Source: Spironucleus salmonicida
Lineage: Eukaryota; Fornicata; Diplomonadida; Hexamitidae
Direction of reading: 5' to 3'
Length of the DNA stretch: 64,000 bases
Assembly: GCA_000497125.2 (NCBI GenBank)
Contig: CM035320.1
Coordinates: forward strand, 1,137,197 to 1,201,196
Shown here: piece by piece, positions 60,158 to 64,000 of the stretch
How the letters are laid out: every line of letters starts with the position of its first letter
How positions within the stretch are numbered: position 1 is the first letter of the stretch
Notes under the pieces: generated by a model
The model's input: the letters and a program-made list of their open reading frames with translations, nothing else
The model's database searches: none
Told to the model about the DNA's origin: nothing
Made by a program: the position numbers and the translations under genes

Positions 60158-62968
60158 TCAATCAATTTTGCTGCTAAATACGTCATCCTACAAGGATGAG
60201 GTCTGCGTTGGCTCGAAATTTTGTTCCATCTTCTCGTATTCTCTTTCGATTCCCTCTATGTCAATTTGCTTACCCTGGCTGGACTGAATCTCGAACATCG
60301 TCTGCATGAAGTTCATCCTTTCGTGCAGTTCGACCAACTTTTGATCGATGTGGCTCCCGTTGAGCTTCTCTGCCTGCAAATCGCGCTCAATTTTGCGGAT
60401 ATCCGGCTTGAATTGCGATACATTCAGCTCTAGTGACCTAATGCGGTCTTCTGTGTTTATTAGGCTGTCGGCCAACTGTTGAATTGAGTTCTGCAGTTGC
60501 GAGTTTGCCAAAGAGTCTGGCATCTCAAAATTGCTGATATTAAGACTCGTTTCATGCATCTTTTCTGCGATAATATGGACCTGCTGTTTTAGCATGTCTA
60601 TCTAGCACGGATCTGAGGTTTACTGAATTTAGAACTGATTCTGCTCAAGCTGGTCAATAATACTTTGAATTTCTGAAAGCTGGCACTTAATTAAAGCAAT
60701 CTCTTAAGCTTGATGCTGGGCCTATTATTAGAGCTATTCCTAGTTGGACGCAATTATTTCGAAATTTTCAAGTTTTTCTTATAGCTGAGTGATGTTTACT
60801 TGAATTGCATTTATTTAATCCTAGTTAATCGTTAATTCAGAATTTTATAAATCTTAAACTGGCAATGATTCAATATATTAATTATTGAACTTATCTTCAA
60901 CTACAGATGCTGTAATAGGTAAATTATTGACTTAAATATCATGCTTTAGTTTATCAATTTAATTCATCATAAATGCTATACTTTCTTAGATTAATTTTTC
61001 GATATTATTGGCATCTCTAACTTCGCTATTCAGCATTTGTTTTGATAAATCTTCATCAAATTATTAAATTTTATCTTAAATTAAATCAATTTATTTTTAA
61101 ACCTCTTAAAATATTAATATTAAATCGTTATTATGTGTCTGGTTTTCTTTTAGTAGCAGTATATCATCTTATTACTATGATAAAATAGAATGAATTTATT
61201 CAACATCTTGAATTTCCTCTTATTCCTTATTATTTATTGTACTATTAAATTTGTCCTCTAAAAGTTGAAGTTTATTATTAATCTCATCTTTCTCTGTTTA
61301 ATTTTCTGACTCAATCACTTTGCAATTGATTTTATCTAAATTTTCTAAAATGATAGGAATAGCATTTGTTTTATTAACCAATTCTGAATAATCCTATTTT
61401 GTAATATTAAAAGAGTTACTTTTAGGTAAGGATTTAATTTCCATAGTAACAACTTCTAAGCTTTCAATCCTGACCTTATTTTCATTAATTATACCTAAAG
61501 ATCTGTTATATTATTCTTAAATTTCTATTATATTTCTAGCTAATTAATCTTTTTCTTCAGTTAAAGTTATTAACTATGTAAATATAACATCATTATCCTA
61601 TTAACTATTTAATGAATCCAATAATTTACTCTTGAGAAGCTGTTTTCCTTAAATTTATTCAATACTATTATTAATCTCTATAATTTAGGTTTGAATAGTA
61701 TTTATTTTAAAATTAAGCTCTTCTGATAAATTAAAAAGATTATTAATTTAATCATCTTCCTTAAGTTTATCTTCATTTTCTCCTTTAATAATAGTTTTTG
61801 AGAATACAGTATTTCCCATTTCTTCATAATCTTATTAAAGCTATTCAATTTGGGGAATTATTTCCTCTAATAACATTTCTTTAATTTAATCTAAATCATT
61901 ATTTGGCTCTACTTTTTTCTATTAATTCAGAAGTAATATAACATTTGCTGTTTCCATTTTAACAGCATCAGATGTTAGCGTAACTTCTTATAACTACTGC
62001 TCAGTCTGTTATTACATTTCAATAATACTAGCTTAGTCTTATTTTATTCTTTAAATATCGTCATTAAAATTGGTTTTATATAAATCTTATGATTATTAAA
62101 GTAATAAAATCTTCTGATTAATTTGACTAATCATTGTAAAATATTTCTAGTTAGCATTATTGCTATCATTTTATTATAGCTTCAATAACTCTGATCCCTA
62201 TTCTATAATTTTATCTTTTTATTTTCTTATAATCTCTACAAGTCTATCTTATTTTTTCTCTAATTGAATCAATCTATCATCATATGATTATTTTAATCCA
62301 TCCTATTTATTTTATATAATATGTAAATCAGTATACCTTTTAGTAGTAGAATCCTTGAATAAATTAAAATCAACTTAATATCTATTCTGATTTATTTTTT
62401 CAACTTCGTATACTTTTTAGTTTTACTATAGAATCTTTTTCATTATTTTCAGTTTTCCATTCATAGATATAAGTCGCTTAGAAAGAAGAGTATTAGTATT
62501 TTCAAGTTTAATATAGTCTTACGCATTAGGATTAACCTAGTTTTATCTTTAATATTAAATTTAATTTTCTAAAATAGATAATCGTCTTAAAATTTCACCA
62601 TTATTTTATTGCATATTACTTTATGAAATTTCTTATTTAGGATGAAGAATAGAATTAATTAATGATGCTCTTTGTGCCTGTGATTCTAATAATGCCTCTT
62701 AAACCTAAGGATCTAACTATGGAGTTTTCTTGATATTGTAAATATTTTCGTTAGGATTAAGTTATTCAATAGAACTGGCTATAAAAGATTTTAGATAATC
62801 ATTTTAATTTCTTTCAGAATGCTTTAATGCCTATTCAACCAACTTTCCCGCTGGAGAACTATGATCAAACATATCTATATGATTTAGATTAGGAGTTTAA
62901 TTTTTAGTTTTTATTGGCTTTTTAGGCTGCTAAATGGTAGTTCTTTATACTGATTTGGATTTCTACAT
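60158..62968 (-). CDS. giant coiled-coil protein, 936 aa
   Basis: Starts MQKSKSVQRTTIQQPKKPIK with a basic, Pro/Ser-rich leader, then about 850 residues of nearly continuous heptads rich in Gln (most as TAA/TAG), Ile, Glu and Asn, ending PTQTSSLQDDVFSSKID before TGA at 60158. No motor or globular domain. It fits a basal-body or cytoskeletal filament protein. The last 150 codons (60160-60650) are G+C-rich, the others strongly A+T-rich, so composition changes abruptly in the gene. Confidence 0.82.
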
Positions 62969-63075
62969 TTGAAATTTAATAAGTATAGTCATATATTAAT
63001 ATATATTGTATATGGTCGACAATACTTTTTAAATTATCAAATAAATATGCAATGTATATAATAGAATACAAAAAA

Positions 63076-64000
63076 ATGGATCTTGATATTTCTTCATCTA
63101 GTTCTGAATTTTTAAGCATACATCTTATTCTACAAGCCGCTACAAATATTCCTATTAAACTCAATGAATTGGTGCGGTTTCCAACCTTTAAATCACCAAA
63201 GCTTATATTTATAATTCCAATTGAAGAATTTTTGAGAAGAAATTCTATTAAGTAATTCATTTTAAATGAAAATAAGCTACTAAATGGAGCAATATAGGCA
63301 TTTGAGATGAAATTTTCACCAACTTAAGAATCAAAAGAGTTTATAATTTATACAGGACTTCCTATGCGCTTCTAAAATTCAGAATTAGTTGAAATTGAGC
63401 TTAAAAACATAGTATTATTATACAAAGCTAAAATATAAGTCTAAGATTAGTATATTCATTTAACATAATAGTAAAAATTAAATTAAACGACGTTTTATTC
63501 ATCTATGGCTGCGTTTAGTGAAAATCAGATTAATTAATTGACGTCTTTAATTAACGAAACCAACAAAGAAACAATTAAAGCAGAAAGTTAACTTGCCAAT
63601 ATTTATTAGTAGTCACTAAAAGAAGTTTAGTTACGGAGCTAATTTTCTATTAATATGCTAGAATCGATGAAATTAGGATTCTAAAAATAAAAAACTAGAA
63701 TTGAAAAAGTTATTAATTTAGTAGGATTATCTGAATAAGTATATACAGATGATAATTCTACCAGTATTTAATGCGCTACATGCCCTGTTGATTTATTTAA
63801 TGAGAAAACTCTAAACTTTAATCTCAAACTAACTATTGTAAACTAGATAAAAGTTGATAATAATTTCAGTTCAGCTTTATAATAGAATTATATATCATAT
63901 GATTCTGAACAGTTACACTAAGATGCATAGGATTACTTATAATTTTAGAGTGATTAATAATAAGCTGTATATAGAAGTTTAACAGCTAGTTATGCAATTT
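63076..64000 (+). CDS. unknown protein, truncated at window end
   Basis: Frame open to the right edge (308 codons seen). Start taken at MDLDISSSSSEFLSIHLILQ; an ATG at 63052 in the same frame adds eight residues. The first 100 residues look folded (LVRFPTFKSPKLIFIIPIEE); then comes a helical Gln-rich region (EVQLRSQFSINMLESMKLGF) and a CATCPVDLF motif near residue 235. No family recognised. Its start is 107 bp from the divergent coiled-coil gene. Confidence 0.68.

Overview
The window reads as nuclear DNA of a diplomonad of the Hexamita/Trepomonas/Spironucleus group. Long conserved genes (PP2A, GSK3, CDC14, ARL3, SPT4, arginyl-tRNA synthetase, phospholipase B-like) stay open only if TAA and TAG are read as glutamine and TGA is the sole stop. 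No spliceosomal intron is needed for any conserved gene. Two cysteine-rich type I membrane proteins of the kind diplomonads carry, plus compact gene spacing in A+T-rich DNA, fit this. Oxymonads and many ciliates share the code but fit the gene content less well. All reading frames below were translated by eye with this code. Standard-code ORFs miss or fragment nearly every gene.

Layout. 1-9.4 kb: ABHD17-like hydrolase end, ELMO-domain protein, two large unknown proteins, SPT4, and a G+C-rich block of stacked ORFs. 9.4-13.5 kb: ARL3, lysosomal phospholipase B-like, GSK3, and an ORF interrupted by an in-frame TGA. 13.8-19.9 kb: small membrane protein, amino-acid transporter, transposase-like remnant, UDP-sugar pyrophosphorylase, TtcA-like tRNA thiolase, mini ERCC4/MUS81-type nuclease. 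20.2-23.5 kb: leucine-rich repeat protein and small unknowns. 23.87-29.65 kb: two identical 845-bp inverted arms, each carrying two small ORFs and an ESCRT-II VPS25 gene, around a 4.1-kb centre with four predicted genes. 29.8-36 kb: ArgRS, sugar transporter, cysteine-rich membrane protein. 36.5-47.3 kb: ankyrin protein, small proteins, Myb factor, a 1743-residue protein, PP2A, coiled coil. 47.6-54.6 kb: second cysteine-rich membrane protein, second amino-acid transporter, a 1028-residue protein, a pseudokinase. 54.6-64 kb: propeller-like protein, flagellar-type repeat protein, CDC14, ankyrin protein, giant coiled coil, truncated last gene.

The genes are mostly housekeeping, signalling, trafficking and cytoskeleton, with no sign of shared pathways by position. 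Most intriguing are the perfect inverted repeat whose edges cut at a start codon and inside VPS25, sharply bounded G+C-rich islands that begin or end inside genes, two places where coding-like sequence continues in frame past TGA, near-zero or negative spacing between genes, and a shared C-terminal motif in two otherwise unrelated small proteins. No tRNA, rRNA, CRISPR or viral gene was recognised.
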